A stretch of DNA of 41,077 bases from Candidatus Sulfotelmatobacter sp. (lineage in GTDB: Bacteria; Acidobacteriota; Terriglobia; Terriglobales; Acidobacteriaceae). Below are positions 1 through 8,678 of the stretch, in pieces. The DNA lies in contig JADGNQ010000035.1 of NCBI GenBank assembly GCA_017883385.1, positions 1-41,077 on the forward strand, read 5' to 3'. The position numbers and the translations under genes were made by a program. The notes beneath the pieces are model-generated. The model saw nothing but the letters and a program-made list of their open reading frames with translations. It was not told the origin of the DNA and searched no databases. Each line of letters begins with the position of its first letter. Within the stretch, counting starts at the first letter, position 1.

Positions 1-774
1 CAGGATTTCATTTCGCCGGACAGTGTTCAGGCGCTGATCTGGAAGGAATTGACGCCGGAGCTGTTGACCTCCGCGATCCTGCCCCGCTGGTGGGATGTCA
101 GCCCATTGGAGCTCCACGCCATCGCTCTCTATCAGCGGACCGGAGAAGAACTCCTGACTGCTTCCGCAAAGGACGAGGCACTGCGAAGTAAGGTGCTGAC
201 CATTCTGTCGGATCGGTTGCTTCCGTTGCGATCAAGGCAAGTCGAGCAAGCCCTGCGCGCAGGTCGCGTATCAGAAATACTTCCTCAAATGATGCCAGCA
301 GACACCTTCTATCTGACGGCAGAGTTCCGGCACAGATACCCCGAACAACCCGGCGAGTTGGGATCCGCCACCCAGGAACTGCAAGAGTTGTGTCGGCAGC
401 ACCCCGAACAGGTCAGTTGGAAGCGCTTGTCGCACGACTTTGGCACGCCGCATCCCAGCATGGCCCAGAACTATGGTCTCGAACTTCTGAATATGGCTCC
501 CATGCCACCGTTCTCCGGGTATTCCAGCCGATTTCTTGCTGAATCCTGGGATTCGCCTAATTTGTACTGGGCTCGCCTGGCCGATGAAGCAGGATATTCG
601 CCCGTCATGTTGAACCGTCTCGTGCCGGAGCTTACCCGGATCATGGTGGCGAAGATCTTCGCTACCGACTTTGAGGATTGGCCAGCCCTCCTTCGGGCGA
701 TGCACGAAACGGGCGCAGATTTTCGGGATGGCAAGTTAACTTCGCGGTCAAGGATTAGCGCCGTTCGGCCTTGA
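1..774 (+). CDS. Unrecognised protein, 5' end outside window
   Basis: The reading frame is open from base 1 to a TGA at 772-774, so the gene almost certainly begins upstream of the window; the TTG at 49 is merely the first start-type codon inside it. At least 257 residues are visible, with no signal peptide or membrane segment and mixed helical composition. The C-terminal half is rich in aromatic residues and Pro (for example MPPFSGYS and WDSPNLYWARLADEAGY). I do not recognise the family. The next gene follows on the same strand about 75 bases later, so co-transcription is possible. Confidence concerns it being a real gene, not its function. Confidence 0.75.
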   Translation, partial: QDFISPDSVQALIWKELTPELLTSAILPRWWDVSPLELHAIALYQRTGEELLTASAKDEALRSKVLTILSDRLLPLRSRQVEQALRAGRVSEILPQMMPADTFYLTAEFRHRYPEQPGELGSATQELQELCRQHPEQVSWKRLSHDFGTPHPSMAQNYGLELLNMAPMPPFSGYSSRFLAESWDSPNLYWARLADEAGYSPVMLNRLVPELTRIMVAKIFATDFEDWPALLRAMHETGADFRDGKLTSRSRISAVRP

Positions 775-849
775 GAGTTTTGTTTGACCGAAGTGCCAAA
801 TGATACAGCGGTCCCAGGTAAAGGGCCGCAGAGTAGGAATTTTGAAACC

Positions 850-1911
850 ATGGCAAGGAAACTGCTTTTGCTGATTCTGATCCCTTTGGGGTTAGCGCTT
901 GGAGATCAAACGGCCATCAACGCTCAGGACAGCCCGGATCTTCACGTTGTGGTCAACATGGTCCAACTCAACGTGGCGGTGACCGACAAGAATGGGAACT
1001 ACATTACGGGACTCCGCCCCAAGGATTTTGCCATTGCTGAGGACGGAATTCTGGAGAAGGCAGCTACCTTTGCGGAGGGCAATGAACCGGCTCGCAGTCT
1101 GAGTGAGCTTGCGCAGCAGGACTCGTCTGCGGCTCCTTCTGCCGACCTGACCAAACAACCTTCTGACGGCACCTCGCCTCAGACCTTTGACGCGCTGGTG
1201 AGTGGCGCGAATGTGTTCGTCCTGTTCGACACCAGCGACTACATGTACCGGGGCTTTGTGTTCGCGCAAGATGCAATTACCGAGTTCATTCGCTCGCTGG
1301 AAACCGCAGACAAGATAGCGTTCTATTCCTATAGCCGGGATCTCTCTCGTGCCGCCCCTCTTACCTCCGACCGGTCGCAAGTCGTGCGCGCCGTGCGCTC
1401 GACCGTCGCCGGAGATGAAGCGGCACTCTACAACGCGCTCTTGTTGACGCTGAAAGACGCGGCTCAAAACACGGGCCGGAAAGTCGTCGTGGTGTTCTCC
1501 AACGGCCCGGACAATTCCAGTGTAGTGCCACCCGAGGACGTCGCAGAATTTGCCCAGTCCGCGGGTGTTTCCATCTACATGATCAGCACGCGGAAGGCAC
1601 AATTGGAGCCGGTGTCCACCGCGGTGTTTGATCGCATGACCGCTGCCACTGGCGGCAAGGCCTACTTCGCCAAAGACTGGAAAGATGAACACCGGGCATT
1701 TGCTTCCATCCGCGACGATTTGGCACATCTCTACTTGCTGAGCTACTACCCGAAGCCCAACACCAACGCCGGCTGGCGTACGATCCAGGTGAGACTCGTG
1801 GGCGATCAGCTGAAGAAATACAAGGTGCGCACGCGCGACGGTTATCGTCCTCAGCCGTCCCGCTTTTCAGGCGCCGACAAAACCACTTTGTCGAGTCTCG
1901 TTCCCGAATAG
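850..1911 (+). CDS. Secreted VWFA-related protein (acidobacterial type)
   Basis: A 353-residue protein from ATG 850; the frame is open further up to a TTG at 784, but MARKLLLLILIPLGLALG at 850 is a typical signal peptide start. The mature part opens with an N-terminal beta domain (about residues 30-75, pattern VQLNVAVTDKNGNYITGL...DFAIAEDG) that precedes the von Willebrand A domain in the acidobacterial VWFA-related family (TIGR03436-like, from memory). The VWA domain runs from about residue 120 to 300. Its metal-site motif reads DTSDY at residue 127, where the DxSxS consensus would have a final Ser, so metal binding may be altered. It probably acts in the periplasm or on the cell surface in protein-protein contacts; no partner is evident except the receptor gene downstream. 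Confidence 0.85.
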   Translation: MARKLLLLILIPLGLALGDQTAINAQDSPDLHVVVNMVQLNVAVTDKNGNYITGLRPKDFAIAEDGILEKAATFAEGNEPARSLSELAQQDSSAAPSADLTKQPSDGTSPQTFDALVSGANVFVLFDTSDYMYRGFVFAQDAITEFIRSLETADKIAFYSYSRDLSRAAPLTSDRSQVVRAVRSTVAGDEAALYNALLLTLKDAAQNTGRKVVVVFSNGPDNSSVVPPEDVAEFAQSAGVSIYMISTRKAQLEPVSTAVFDRMTAATGGKAYFAKDWKDEHRAFASIRDDLAHLYLLSYYPKPNTNAGWRTIQVRLVGDQLKKYKVRTRDGYRPQPSRFSGADKTTLSSLVPE

Positions 1912-2049
1912 GACGAACTGCGTGTGAGTCGCGTCTTGAAGGACTCAATGTGAAGGATCGCACTCAGGCGGCGACCATTGGCCTGCAACGCGGGATCATT
2001 TCGCGCGACCTGATTTTCCGCCCGAACCCATAGCTGTACGAAAGTATAA

Positions 2050-2078
2050 TTGACACCCTCCCTATAGCTGCTTTCTAT
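2050..2078 (+). promoter_or_regulatory. Candidate sigma-70-type promoter for the Oar-like receptor
   Basis: A perfect -35 hexamer TTGACA lies at 2050-2055. Seventeen bases downstream the hexamer TTCTAT (2073-2078) is only a fair -10 match (three of six). It sits about 50 bases before the receptor start codon and in the only intergenic space upstream of it. The call rests on the -35 and the position alone. Confidence 0.35.
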
Positions 2079-2128
2079 TAGTGTGTTTGCATTATCTTGC
2101 GTCCCTCAGCCGTTCTGGAGGAAGTTCC

Positions 2129-5100
2129 ATGATGAACTTGAAGCGATGGGTCCTGCCCTTTCTTTTGGCCTTTGGAAGCGGGGTATGCTTTGCACAGAGT
2201 ACCAACTCCGGCGACATTCGCGGCAGCGTTACCGACAGTACCGGGGCGCTGATTCCCGGAGTGACGGTCACGGTGGTGAACGTCGATACCGGCATATCGA
2301 AGGATTACACCACCAACGACGCAGGTCTGTATGATACGAATTCCATCGTAGCGGGCTCCTATACCGTTACCTTCATGAAGGGCGGATTTGAGAAGTTGGT
2401 CCGCGGCCCGGTCACTGTGCAGGTCGGTTTCACCACGGTCAATGGCGAACTCAAGGTAGGCGTCGAGAGCCAAGAGGTAACGGTCACTGCAGATGTGACC
2501 CTGTTGAAGACCGAGACCAGCGAACAGAGCACAACGCTGGAAGCGAAGTCCATGGAGCAACTGCCCCAGGTCGCAGGGGGGTCGGGAGTGAGTTGGGAAA
2601 ACTTCATGATCCTGCTGCCCGGCGCCACTGGTAACTCGAACTCGAGTCAGGGTTCGTCGAATCCTGGGCAGGAAGTGGCGATCAATGGCAACATGCCTTA
2701 CAGCAACATCCTAGCGGACGGGGCGTCCACTACGCTCTCGCATAGCCAGAATGCGAATCCTGCGGTATTTGAGACCGTGGCCGAACTCCAGGTCAACACT
2801 TCGTCATTTTCGGCGCAGTATGGCATTGGAGGAGCCATCTTCAACCAGATCACCAAAGGCGGCACCAGTCAGTTTCATGGTTCGGTCTACGACTATTTCC
2901 AGAACGATGCTTTGACGGCGCACTCGCAATTTCAAACTGGAAAGATTCCCTTCCTCCGCTACAACAACTTTGGTTTCGCCATAGGAGGCCCGATCCTGAA
3001 GAAGAAGATGTTCTTCTTCTTCGACTACGACCAGATCGTCGACCACGGAAACAGTACCGGTACGAATAATGTTCCCACTACCGCCGTTATGGGCGGAGAT
3101 TTTACCGGGATGCAGTCCATCTTTGATCCGACCACCCAAACGATTGGGATCGACTCGGCAGGCAATCCTTACCCGATCCGGCAAAGTTTCGCGAGTGAAT
3201 ACGGCAGCGGTAACGTCATCCCGTCGATTCTGTTCGATAAAGTGTCCGCTGCCATGCAGCAGTTCTACCCTACGCCAACAAACCACATTCCCGGAGGCAT
3301 ATTCGTTCCTGGAAACATCGGACCGGAGGGGGTGCTCCAGCAAAACTTCTTCGCCAGCCAACAGACATCCGGGCCGTATAGAAAATTCTTCGGCCGCCTC
3401 GACTACGACATCACGTCGAAGAACCGGCTGACCCTGTCCGACACGCAGAGTGACACGCCCCAGATGTATCCGAACCAGGTAAGCGTGTGCCCCATCGGTT
3501 GCCAGACTGGCGACGTCGACAACAATAACGCTCAGATTACCGATGTGTGGAACATCAGCCCGACTACGGTCAACGAAGCCAGAATGGGCTTCACCAGCCA
3601 GTTGAACTTCTTCAAGGACCTCGCCTTGAACCGAGGATATGCTGCTCAACTGGGCTGGCAGTTTGCCAAGGCGGATGACTTCCCAGCGATCAATTTCACC
3701 GGCACTTTTCCTTATGCCTGGATCGATCCCAGCTCCAACTCCGTGTACAAGGAGTTTAACTGGGACCCCTCTGACGTGGTTACCATGATCCGTGGCAAAC
3801 ACATTCTTCACTTCGGCGGAGAGCTTTTGAGTTATCAGAACAATTCCACGGCCTGGGGCAACACGAATGCCGGAGCCACGTCCTACTCAGGTCAATACAC
3901 GCAGCAATGGACACTCGACGCGAATGGTGTTGCTAGCCCTAAGGCCGGAACGGGCATGGAGTACGCGGATTTCTTGCTCGGCTACGTCAACGGTTGGAAC
4001 GCAAGCGTTTCCCCCGAGTATGGGGCGCGGCTGAAGAGCCCGCAGATTTTCGTTCAGGACGACTGGAAAGTGCGGCCGAATCTGACCCTGAACCTCGGCT
4101 TGCGCTACCAGATCAACCATGGCTGGACCGAAGTTCACAACAATGCGTCGAGCTTCGACCCAACCGTGACCAATCCAGCCGATAATACGTTGGGCGCTTA
4201 TTGGTTCGGCCCCACCCACGCCAACGGCCGTACCGCTCTGCAGGCCAACACCTACAATACCTGGCAACCGCGCATAGGCTTTGCATGGGCACACGATCCC
4301 AAGACCACCCTTCGCGGCGGATTTGGACTCTATTCCTATACGTGGAGTCTGGATACCTACGGCGGAAACAATACCAGCTACGGGATGGGTGCCGCCGTAA
4401 GCTCGTCGGGCAATGTCTCCGATCAGACCAATGGCATCACTCCGATTACAAAGCTCGATGGCGCCGGCACAATCTTTGGAACCAGCACCGCTCTTCCTTA
4501 CGTTGCTGGATCCACGGCTCCGGATGCTTTCAACGGACAGGGGGTAGGCTACATCCAATACCACACCCCAGTTCCCCGGATCATGCAGTGGAATCTATCG
4601 GTGCAGCGGGCACTCTCCACAGATTTTGTGGTCGAGGTCGCGTACGTCGCAAGCCGCGGATCGGGTCTGAACTTCCCAACTGATCTGAACCAGGTACCGC
4701 AGAGCAAGCTATCCTCGAACGATTCGGCATTTCGCCCGTATCCGAACTTCCAAGGCATTAGCGGCAGTACCAACAACGCGATCTCGAACTACAACTCACT
4801 GCAAGCGTCCATTACCAAGCGCATGACGCACGGCCTGAGCCTCAACTTCAACTATGTTTGGTCCCACATGCTCGACGATATGGATTCCTCCGGATGGGGA
4901 AGCCGCGCGGGTCCGCAGGATTTTCAGATTGCCAGCAATCCGGCGGCAAGTTACAGCAACTCGAACTTCGATGTCCGCCACGCTTTCAAGGGTTATGTGG
5001 TGTATGAACTGCCGTTCGGTCGAGGTAAGCAGTTTCTCAACAGCAGTCGCTTGCTCGACGAAGCAGTGGGTGGGTGGCAACTTGCCGGCACCGTTATTCT

Positions 5101-5539
5101 GCAGACCGGAAATCCCTTCACTGTGTTCGGGAATCAGAACACGTACGCACTGGCAGGCGCCGCATTTCCTAACTGGGTTCCGGGAGTCAGCCCGACGGCT
5201 GGGCGGTCCAGAAGCAACTGGATCAACGTAGCCGCATTCTCGGAACCGGCACCTGGAACTTTCGGCGACGTCAGAAGGAACAGCCTGTATGGGCCGGGGA
5301 TTAACGTCTTTAATCTCTCGGCCGGCAAGTCGTTCTCGGTTCCGTTCAGGGAGGGAATCAAGGTTGAATTTCGCGCCGACGCGCAAAACGTGTTCAATCA
5401 CCCCAGCTTCGGCACCCCGAGCGGTACCAACTTTGGCGGTGCTGCAGATGTTGGCCTGCCATACTCAGGCACAACGCCTCTTACGTCGGTAACTGTCAAC
5501 GGTCGCGACCTGCAGCTCGCGTTGAAGGTAACCTTCTAA
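2129..5539 (+). CDS. Oar-like TonB-dependent receptor with carboxypeptidase regulatory domain
   Basis: A 1136-residue outer-membrane protein. The start is ATG 2129, placed six bases after a GGAGGA ribosome site (2117-2122) and beginning a clean signal peptide (MMNLKRWVLPFLLAFGSGVCFAQ). Residues about 28-100 form a CarboxypepD_reg-like beta-sandwich (GDIRGSVTDSTGALIPGVTV, GSYTVTF). A plug-like region follows (about 115-250, including NGNMPYSNILADGA and FSAQYGIGGAIFNQITKGGT), then a long beta-barrel ending in a C-terminal Phe (LALKVTF) as outer-membrane barrels do. Oar-like receptors of this length are greatly expanded in Acidobacteriota and are thought to import large substrates such as glycans, peptides or siderophores; the ligand cannot be told here. 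An intrinsic terminator directly follows, so it is probably a single transcription unit. Confidence 0.93.
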   Translation: MMNLKRWVLPFLLAFGSGVCFAQSTNSGDIRGSVTDSTGALIPGVTVTVVNVDTGISKDYTTNDAGLYDTNSIVAGSYTVTFMKGGFEKLVRGPVTVQVGFTTVNGELKVGVESQEVTVTADVTLLKTETSEQSTTLEAKSMEQLPQVAGGSGVSWENFMILLPGATGNSNSSQGSSNPGQEVAINGNMPYSNILADGASTTLSHSQNANPAVFETVAELQVNTSSFSAQYGIGGAIFNQITKGGTSQFHGSVYDYFQNDALTAHSQFQTGKIPFLRYNNFGFAIGGPILKKKMFFFFDYDQIVDHGNSTGTNNVPTTAVMGGDFTGMQSIFDPTTQTIGIDSAGNPYPIRQSFASEYGSGNVIPSILFDKVSAAMQQFYPTPTNHIPGGIFVPGNIGPEGVLQQNFFASQQTSGPYRKFFGRLDYDITSKNRLTLSDTQSDTPQMYPNQVSVCPIGCQTGDVDNNNAQITDVWNISPTTVNEARMGFTSQLNFFKDLALNRGYAAQLGWQFAKADDFPAINFTGTFPYAWIDPSSNSVYKEFNWDPSDVVTMIRGKHILHFGGELLSYQNNSTAWGNTNAGATSYSGQYTQQWTLDANGVASPKAGTGMEYADFLLGYVNGWNASVSPEYGARLKSPQIFVQDDWKVRPNLTLNLGLRYQINHGWTEVHNNASSFDPTVTNPADNTLGAYWFGPTHANGRTALQANTYNTWQPRIGFAWAHDPKTTLRGGFGLYSYTWSLDTYGGNNTSYGMGAAVSSSGNVSDQTNGITPITKLDGAGTIFGTSTALPYVAGSTAPDAFNGQGVGYIQYHTPVPRIMQWNLSVQRALSTDFVVEVAYVASRGSGLNFPTDLNQVPQSKLSSNDSAFRPYPNFQGISGSTNNAISNYNSLQASITKRMTHGLSLNFNYVWSHMLDDMDSSGWGSRAGPQDFQIASNPAASYSNSNFDVRHAFKGYVVYELPFGRGKQFLNSSRLLDEAVGGWQLAGTVILQTGNPFTVFGNQNTYALAGAAFPNWVPGVSPTAGRSRSNWINVAAFSEPAPGTFGDVRRNSLYGPGINVFNLSAGKSFSVPFREGIKVEFRADAQNVFNHPSFGTPSGTNFGGAADVGLPYSGTTPLTSVTVNGRDLQLALKVTF

Positions 5540-5561
5540 ACGTTCGTAAGTGAGAGGGTAG

Positions 5562-5595
5562 AGAGACGGCGATTCGTCGCCGTCTCTTTCTTTTT
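5562..5595 (+). terminator. Rho-independent terminator after the Oar-like receptor
   Basis: A perfect 11-bp stem (5562-5572 with 5577-5587) closes on a TTCG loop and runs into TTTCTTTTT. It lies 22 bases after the receptor stop codon, between two same-strand genes. Confidence 0.92.
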
Positions 5596-5623
5596 GCTTC
5601 ATGCTCTATGATTTACGCGACTA

Positions 5624-5629
5624 TATAAT
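5624..5629 (+). promoter_or_regulatory. Candidate -10 element for the TPR gene at 5644
   Basis: A consensus TATAAT lies 14 bases before the ATG at 5644, after the terminator of the preceding gene. No good -35 is seen at 16-18 bases. If used, the 5' leader would be only about 8 bases, that is, almost leaderless; no strong ribosome site is seen before 5644, which fits that idea. Confidence 0.25.
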
Positions 5630-5643
5630 CTGGGTGGCTCAGA

Positions 5644-6846
5644 ATGACTGCGAAGCTTGGAATTGCCTTTGCTTGGTGCGTCCTGTTGCTGGGAGCTGCG
5701 TTGTGTCTCGCCCAGGCGACAGCGGACAAGCAGGAGGAGTTTGCGGCGCACGTCCAAAAGGCGCGCGGCTACCTTGATCAAAAGCAGCCCGGACTCGCGA
5801 TTCCGGAGTTTCAGGCCGCGGTGGCCATCGATCCCGAAAATGTGGATGCGCAGGCCAACCTGGGCGTTCTGCTGTTCTTTCAGGGCAAGGCAGCCGACTC
5901 CATTCCTCACTTTCGCGCAGCGCTTCACCGGCAGCCCGGCCTAGCGAAGATTCAAGGCCTGCTGGGAATGGCCGAGAGCCGCACGCTGGACTTTGCCGAT
6001 GCGCGCCAGGATATGGAAGCGGCTTTCCCTTCGCTTGAGGACCGGCGCTTCCAGGTGCAGCTTGGCCTGGAACTCGTCGGCCTCGATTCGGAGAGCGGTG
6101 ATCTAGACAAGGCCGCGGCTGTCATCGCGCAGTTGCGGCAGGTCGCCCCTGATAACGCGGAGGTGCTCTATGCTGCCTACCGTACCCATTCCGATCTTGC
6201 GGGCGAGTCGATGCTCGCCCTTTCGCTGGCTGCGCCGGAATCCGCGCAAATGCATCAGCTATTGGCTCACGAAGACGCCAAACAGGGGAATCTCAACGCC
6301 GCCATCGCGCAGTATCGTAAGGCAATTGCCATCGACCCGCAGGTTCCGGGCGTTCATTTCGAATTAGCCGAACTGCTCCACACCTCGACCGACGAGACCG
6401 TGAAGAAACAGGCCGAACAGGAATACCATGCCGCGCTGCTGCAAAATCCTCAGGATGAGAAAGCGATTCTCCGGCTGGCGGAGATTGACGCCCAAAGAGG
6501 AAACATCGAGCAGTCTTACAAGGAATACACGAAAGCCGTCGAGTTGCAGCCAGCCGATGCCGATGCCAAGCTTGGCTTGGCCAAGACATTGATCGTGATG
6601 AAGCAATCAGACAAGGCGCTGCTGCTGCTCGAAGAGACCGTGAAACTGGAGCCCACCAACGCTACAGCGCACTACCGCCTGGCAACGCTCTACCGGCAGA
6701 TGGGGCGAGTGGACGATGCAAAGCGCGAAATGGAACTCTACAAGAGATTTAAGGAAATGAAGGAGAAGCTGAGCGCGCTGTACAAAGAGTTGCAGAATCA
6801 GCCCAAGGAGATTCGTGCGGACGAACCGGATGAAAAAGAACAATAG
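5644..6846 (+). CDS. Exported tetratricopeptide-repeat protein
   Basis: A 400-residue protein with a signal peptide (MTAKLGIAFAWCVLLLGAALCLAQA) followed almost entirely by TPR units. Clear repeats include residues about 35-100 (AIPEFQAAVAIDPENVDAQANLGVLL-type), 205-245 (AIAQYRKAIAIDPQ) and 285-370 (SYKEYTKAVELQPADADAKLGLAKTL and next). The C-terminus is a charged helix (EMKEKLSALYKELQNQPKE). TPR arrays are protein-binding scaffolds, here presumably periplasmic. Its end overlaps the start of the next gene, a VCBS/ASPIC protein, so the two are probably translated together and may act together. Confidence 0.88.
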   Translation: MTAKLGIAFAWCVLLLGAALCLAQATADKQEEFAAHVQKARGYLDQKQPGLAIPEFQAAVAIDPENVDAQANLGVLLFFQGKAADSIPHFRAALHRQPGLAKIQGLLGMAESRTLDFADARQDMEAAFPSLEDRRFQVQLGLELVGLDSESGDLDKAAAVIAQLRQVAPDNAEVLYAAYRTHSDLAGESMLALSLAAPESAQMHQLLAHEDAKQGNLNAAIAQYRKAIAIDPQVPGVHFELAELLHTSTDETVKKQAEQEYHAALLQNPQDEKAILRLAEIDAQRGNIEQSYKEYTKAVELQPADADAKLGLAKTLIVMKQSDKALLLLEETVKLEPTNATAHYRLATLYRQMGRVDDAKREMELYKRFKEMKEKLSALYKELQNQPKEIRADEPDEKEQ

Positions 6847-8677
6847 GATCGGAGGGCGAAGCATCGCTGGAGCATCGAAGACGGTGCCGGCTGCATTGCT
6901 CCGATCGTGCGTAGCTCTTTTCATCCTCTGCCTGAATATGAGGGCGATGGGACAAATGGGAACGCCCACCCCGCTGCCGCCTTCGGAGCGGCAAAAGGCG
7001 GAGGCCGAGGGCAAGGCAACTGGCGCTTTGGCCAACTATCCGCACTTGGTCGACATTACGGATTCCACCGGCATTCATTTCGAACATCTGTCGAGTCCTG
7101 AGGCGAAGTTCATTGCGGAGTCGATGAGCGGGGGAGTCGCGTTGATCGACTACGACGGCGATGGCTGGCCGGATATTTATTTTACGAATGCGCAGAGCGT
7201 GGAAATGGCCTTGCACGGCACCAAAGCGCGGAGCGCCTTGTTTCATAACAACCATGACGGGACATTCACGGACGTCACCGATAAGGCCGGAGTAGCCTAC
7301 CCCTGCTGGGCGATGGGCGCTGTCGTTGGCGACTACAACAACGACGGCTGGCCTGATCTGCTGGTGACCTGTCTGGGCGGCGTAGTGCTCTATCGCAACA
7401 ACGGCGACGGAACATTCACCGATGTGACCAAGGTTAGCGGCCTTGCCGGCGATTCCGGGTGGGCGACGGGCGCGGCCTTTGGAGACTATGACGGCGATGG
7501 CTGGGCCGATCTGTTTGTGTCGCACTATGTGGATTTTCACCTGGACGATCTGCCCGTGTTTGGCTCTGGCAAGTCGTGCAAGTACCTGGGACTCGATGTG
7601 CAGTGCGGACCACGCGGGCTGAAGGGATCTCCAGACAATCTCTACCACAATAACGGGGACGGAACGTTTACCGATGTATCGAAGAAATCCGGGGTCGACG
7701 ATCCCGAGCGTCGCTATGGCCTGACGGCCATCTGGTCGGACTTCGACAATGACGGAAAGCTCGATCTCTTTGTTACCAATGACGGCCAGGCGAACTACCT
7801 GTACCAGGGCGACGGCACCGGAAGATTCGTGGATGTCGCCCTTACTTCTGGCGTGGCGGCGAATGAGGACGGACTTGAACAGGCCAATATGGGAGTTGCT
7901 CTCGGTGACTATCTGCACACCGGGCGCATGTCTCTCTTGCTCTCTCATTTTGACATTGAGTACGCCGCCCTCTATCGCAACGACGGAAAGATGAACTTCA
8001 CCGATATGTCGATCGTTTCAGGCATTGCCCGGGGAACGCAAGGCTACGTGGGCTGGGGAGATGCCTTTGTCGATTTCGACAACGATGGCTGGAAGGATTT
8101 TCTTCTGGTCAACGGCCACGTGTATCCGCAGATCGACCACGCTCCTACGGCCAGCCGATACCTGGAGCCGAAGTGTCTGTTTGTCAATCAACAAGACGGA
8201 ACCTTCAAGAACGCGAGCAGGCTGGCTGGAGAGGCGATACAAATCGGGCAGGTGAGCCGCGGGCTGGCCGTCGGCGATCTTTTCAACGACGGTAAGATGG
8301 AGGCGGTAATTGAAAACCTGGTGGGCCAGCCCATGATTCTGCGTCCTGAGGGAGGCCCGCAGAACCACTGGATCAGTTTTCAACTGGAAGGCGTAAAGAG
8401 CAATCGCCTGGCCTTGAATGCGCGCGTACGAGCTACTGCCGGAGATCTGGTGCAGTTGGGCGAAGTACTCAGCGGCGGGAGCTACTTGTCACAGCACGAT
8501 CTGCGCATACACTTCGGGTTGGGCAACCATGAGCGTGTCGATCAGGCTGAAGTATCGTGGCCGGATGGAAAAAAGGAAGAGCTCACCAATTTGGCCGCCG
8601 ACCGGTTCTATGTGGTGCGCGAAGGGCAGGGAGTGGTCTCCAGCAAACTGTCCGAGCACCGCGTCAAGCTCCCTTAG
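6830..8677 (+). CDS. Secreted VCBS/FG-GAP repeat protein with ASPIC/UnbV domain (CRTAC1-like)
   Basis: About 615 residues from ATG 6830. A GTG at 6815 (in frame, four bases after AAGGAG at 6805) is an alternative start; both overlap the end of the TPR gene. The N-terminus resembles a long signal peptide ending near MRAMGQ. The body is a beta-propeller of VCBS/FG-GAP repeats carrying the Ca-binding pattern D-x-D/N-x-D-G (DYDGDGWPDIYFTN, DYNNDGWPDLLV, DFDNDGKLDLFV, DFDNDGWKDFLLV), each alternating with NNGDGTFTDVT-type strands. The last roughly 90 residues form the ASPIC/UnbV domain (NHWISFQLEG, LRIHFGLG, VSWPDGKKEEL). Such proteins are exported and probably bind Ca and surface ligands; exact role unknown. 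It is followed one base later by another TPR gene. Confidence 0.9.
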   Translation: MKKNNRIGGRSIAGASKTVPAALLRSCVALFILCLNMRAMGQMGTPTPLPPSERQKAEAEGKATGALANYPHLVDITDSTGIHFEHLSSPEAKFIAESMSGGVALIDYDGDGWPDIYFTNAQSVEMALHGTKARSALFHNNHDGTFTDVTDKAGVAYPCWAMGAVVGDYNNDGWPDLLVTCLGGVVLYRNNGDGTFTDVTKVSGLAGDSGWATGAAFGDYDGDGWADLFVSHYVDFHLDDLPVFGSGKSCKYLGLDVQCGPRGLKGSPDNLYHNNGDGTFTDVSKKSGVDDPERRYGLTAIWSDFDNDGKLDLFVTNDGQANYLYQGDGTGRFVDVALTSGVAANEDGLEQANMGVALGDYLHTGRMSLLLSHFDIEYAALYRNDGKMNFTDMSIVSGIARGTQGYVGWGDAFVDFDNDGWKDFLLVNGHVYPQIDHAPTASRYLEPKCLFVNQQDGTFKNASRLAGEAIQIGQVSRGLAVGDLFNDGKMEAVIENLVGQPMILRPEGGPQNHWISFQLEGVKSNRLALNARVRATAGDLVQLGEVLSGGSYLSQHDLRIHFGLGNHERVDQAEVSWPDGKKEELTNLAADRFYVVREGQGVVSSKLSEHRVKLP

Positions 8678-8678
8678 T

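Noticed and set aside
1925..1947. TGAGTC/GACTCA hairpin after the VWA gene, considered as a terminator
   Set aside because: Six base pairs with an 11-base loop and no T tract.
2804..3811. 335-codon minus-strand frame inside the Oar-like receptor gene
   Set aside because: Antisense to a well-supported barrel protein; no ribosome site or recognisable domain.
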